Below, piece after piece: positions 4,391 to 6,031 of a stretch of DNA of 6,031 bases. A program made the position numbers and the translations under genes. This DNA is from Alphaproteobacteria bacterium UBA7691 (GTDB lineage Bacteria > Pseudomonadota > Alphaproteobacteria > Ferrovibrionales > Ferrovibrionaceae), in assembly GCA_002482765.1 (NCBI GenBank), contig DLGP01000102.1, forward strand, positions 288 through 6,318. Reading direction: 5' to 3'. The notes under the pieces were generated by a model. It was not told the origin of the DNA. It was given only the letters and a program-made list of their open reading frames with translations, and searched no databases. Numbering within the stretch: position 1 is the stretch's first letter; every line of letters begins with the position of its first letter.

Positions 4391-6031
4391 ATGGCGAAAC
4401 AAGCAGCGGCACCGGATGCCAACGAAGCTCCTGAAAAGGAAGACACGGCCGATACGCCGTTGATCGACGCATCGGTGGCGGCCATCAAGCGCATGCTGAC
4501 CCGCGCCAAGGAGCGCGGCTATGTCACTTATGACGAGATCAACGCGGTGCTGCCGCCCGAGCAGGTTTCCTCCGAGCAGATCGAGGACACCATGGCCATG
4601 CTGTCCGAGATGGGCGTGACCATCGTTGAATCGGAAGAGCAGGAAGACGCCGCGCCGGAAAAGGAAGAAGCCGAAGCCGAGGGCGAGGCCGAAGCCGGCG
4701 AAACCGCCGGCCCGAAGGCCGAAGCCGACCGCACCGACGATCCGGTGCGCATGTATCTGCGCGAAATGGGTTCGGTGGAGCTGCTGTCACGCGAGGGCGA
4801 AATCGCCATCGCCAAGCGCATCGAGGCCGGCCGCGAGAAGATGATCGGCGCGATCTGCGAAAGCCCGCTGACCATCCAGGCGATTGTGCATTGGCGCGAC
4901 GAACTGGTGGAAGGCCGCCTGCTGCTGCGCGATGTGGTGGATCTGGAAGCCACCATGGGCGGCGGTGCCGGGCCTGATCCGGCGCTGGAGGAAGAAGACG
5001 AGGAAGCCGCTGCACCGGCCACGGTGAAGGCGGAGATGAAGGCCGAGTTCAAGACCCCGGCCAAGCCCGAGGCGCCGCAGCCGGGCGGCCCGGTCAAGGG
5101 CATCATGGTGAAGGGCGACGGCACCAAGCCGGCTGCCGTGGCCGTGGCGCCAGGCACCGTGCTGGCCGATGGCGTGATTGCCGGGCCCGAGGAAATGGAC
5201 GAGGACGACGAGGCCAACCTGTCGCTCGCCGCCATGGAAGCGCAGCTCAAGCCGCAGGTGCTGGAAGCCTTTGACGCCATCGCCAAGCATTACAAGAAGC
5301 TGCAAAAGACCCAGGAAGAGCGCCTGCAAGCCGCCCTGGTGCATGCCGATGCCGATGCCAAGAAGGACAAGTCCTACGCCAAGCTGAAGCATGAGATGGT
5401 GCGGCTGATGGAATCGGTGCATCTCAACAACAACCGCATCGAAAGCCTGGTGGAAAGCCTCTACAGCCACAACAAGAAGCTGATGATGCTGGAAGGCCGC
5501 CTGCTGCGGCTGGCCGAGGGCTACAAGATTCCGCGTGAGGAATTCCTCAAGCAATACGAGAATAACGAGCTTGATCCGCAATGGCTCGGCAAGGTGGGCA
5601 AGCTCAAGAGCCACAAGGGCTGGATCAAGTTTGCCGAGAATGCCGGCACCAGCATCAAGCCGATCCGCGACGATATCGCCATCGTGGCGACCCAGGTCGG
5701 CCTGCCGGTGACCGAGTTCAAGCGCATCTACAAGCAGGTGCGCGAGGGCGAGCGCGAAGCCAGCATGGCGAAGAAGGAGATGGTGGAAGCCAATCTTCGC
5801 CTGGTGATCTCCATCGCCAAGAAATACACCAATCGCGGCCTGCAATTCCTCGACCTGATCCAGGAAGGCAATATCGGCCTGATGAAGGCCGTGGATAAAT
5901 TCGAGTATCGCCGCGGCTACAAATTCTCCACCTATGCCACCTGGTGGATCCGGCAGGCCATCACGCGCTCGATTGCCGATCAGGCCCGCACCATCCGCAT
6001 CCCGGTGCATATGATCGAGACGATCAACAAG
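4391..6031 (+). CDS. rpoD: RNA polymerase primary sigma factor RpoD, first 547 codons (partial)
   Basis: This is the housekeeping sigma factor that directs RNA polymerase to -35/-10 promoters. The frame is open to the right edge, giving 547 residues. Region 1.1 covers about residues 24-80 (VAAIKRMLTRAKERGYVTYD). An acidic spacer follows (80-105), then region 1.2 at 117-146 (DPVRMYLREMGSVELLSREG) and the non-conserved region (about 147-450). Regions 2.1-2.4 run from 461 to about 531, with EANLRLVISIAKKYTNRGLQ, FLDLIQEGNIGLMKAVDKFE and the -10-recognising YATWWIRQAITRSI. The start of region 3 (TIRIPVHMIETINK) closes the window; regions 3.1-4.2 are outside. Within the non-conserved region, residues 205-266 form an unusual Ala/Pro/Lys/Gly-rich insert. 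The start ATG has AGGA 6 bases upstream. It follows dnaG by 91 bases, with a possible terminator between, so it may have its own promoter as well. Confidence 0.97.
   Translation, partial: MAKQAAAPDANEAPEKEDTADTPLIDASVAAIKRMLTRAKERGYVTYDEINAVLPPEQVSSEQIEDTMAMLSEMGVTIVESEEQEDAAPEKEEAEAEGEAEAGETAGPKAEADRTDDPVRMYLREMGSVELLSREGEIAIAKRIEAGREKMIGAICESPLTIQAIVHWRDELVEGRLLLRDVVDLEATMGGGAGPDPALEEEDEEAAAPATVKAEMKAEFKTPAKPEAPQPGGPVKGIMVKGDGTKPAAVAVAPGTVLADGVIAGPEEMDEDDEANLSLAAMEAQLKPQVLEAFDAIAKHYKKLQKTQEERLQAALVHADADAKKDKSYAKLKHEMVRLMESVHLNNNRIESLVESLYSHNKKLMMLEGRLLRLAEGYKIPREEFLKQYENNELDPQWLGKVGKLKSHKGWIKFAENAGTSIKPIRDDIAIVATQVGLPVTEFKRIYKQVREGEREASMAKKEMVEANLRLVISIAKKYTNRGLQFLDLIQEGNIGLMKAVDKFEYRRGYKFSTYATWWIRQAITRSIADQARTIRIPVHMIETINK

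Noticed and set aside
4528..5286. A 252-codon Ser/Ala-rich minus-strand frame opposite rpoD
   Set aside because: The Ser runs are the antisense reading of the Glu/Ala-rich RpoD spacers; low complexity and no start signal support.
4787..6010. A 407-codon minus-strand frame, His/Leu/Gly-rich, opposite rpoD
   Set aside because: It is complementary to unmistakable sigma regions 1.2-2.4; the odd composition follows from the reverse complement of biased codons.

Overview
The window is an ordinary, GC-rich chromosomal core region from an alphaproteobacterium. Three things point there: the gene order (carB and carA on the minus strand, diverging from yqeY-dnaG-rpoD on the plus strand), the primary-sigma sequence, and a palindromic intergenic repeat of the CGTCATGCCCGGG...CTTGA...CCCGGGCAT type that is common in alphaproteobacterial genomes. 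I could not fix the family; a Rhodospirillales-like lineage is a guess. I see no mobile element, CRISPR array, phage gene, tRNA or rRNA.

Left part (1-1824, minus strand). carA (463-1635) and the first 91 codons of carB (273 down to 1, running off the left edge) encode the two subunits of carbamoyl-phosphate synthetase, which feeds pyrimidine and arginine synthesis. A 189-base gap between them holds a double-hairpin repeat (349-414). A promoter-like sequence lies at 1797-1824, giving carA a predicted leader of about 155 bases with a bulged hairpin.

Middle (1636-1939). This divergent control region of about 300 bases carries the predicted carA promoter, an AT-rich inverted repeat with a DnaA-box-like 9-mer in its centre, and a predicted promoter for the rightward genes.

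Right part (1940-6031, plus strand). yqeY (GatB/YqeY family), dnaG (primase) and rpoD (primary sigma factor, 547 codons, running off the right edge) form a macromolecular-synthesis cluster comparable to rpsU-dnaG-rpoD of enterobacteria. It joins replication initiation with the housekeeping transcription factor.

The most interesting points are small control signals. Between dnaG and rpoD one 6-base arm (CGGCTC) can pair with either of two GAGCCG copies, giving mutually exclusive terminator-like and antiterminator-like hairpins. A 28-codon frame overlaps the dnaG stop (ATGA) and ends in the rpoD Shine-Dalgarno. At the dnaG start, the good Shine-Dalgarno is spaced for an out-of-frame ATG rather than for dnaG. 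RpoD also has a long Ala/Pro/Lys-rich insert in its non-conserved region. None of this amounts to a demonstrated new system.
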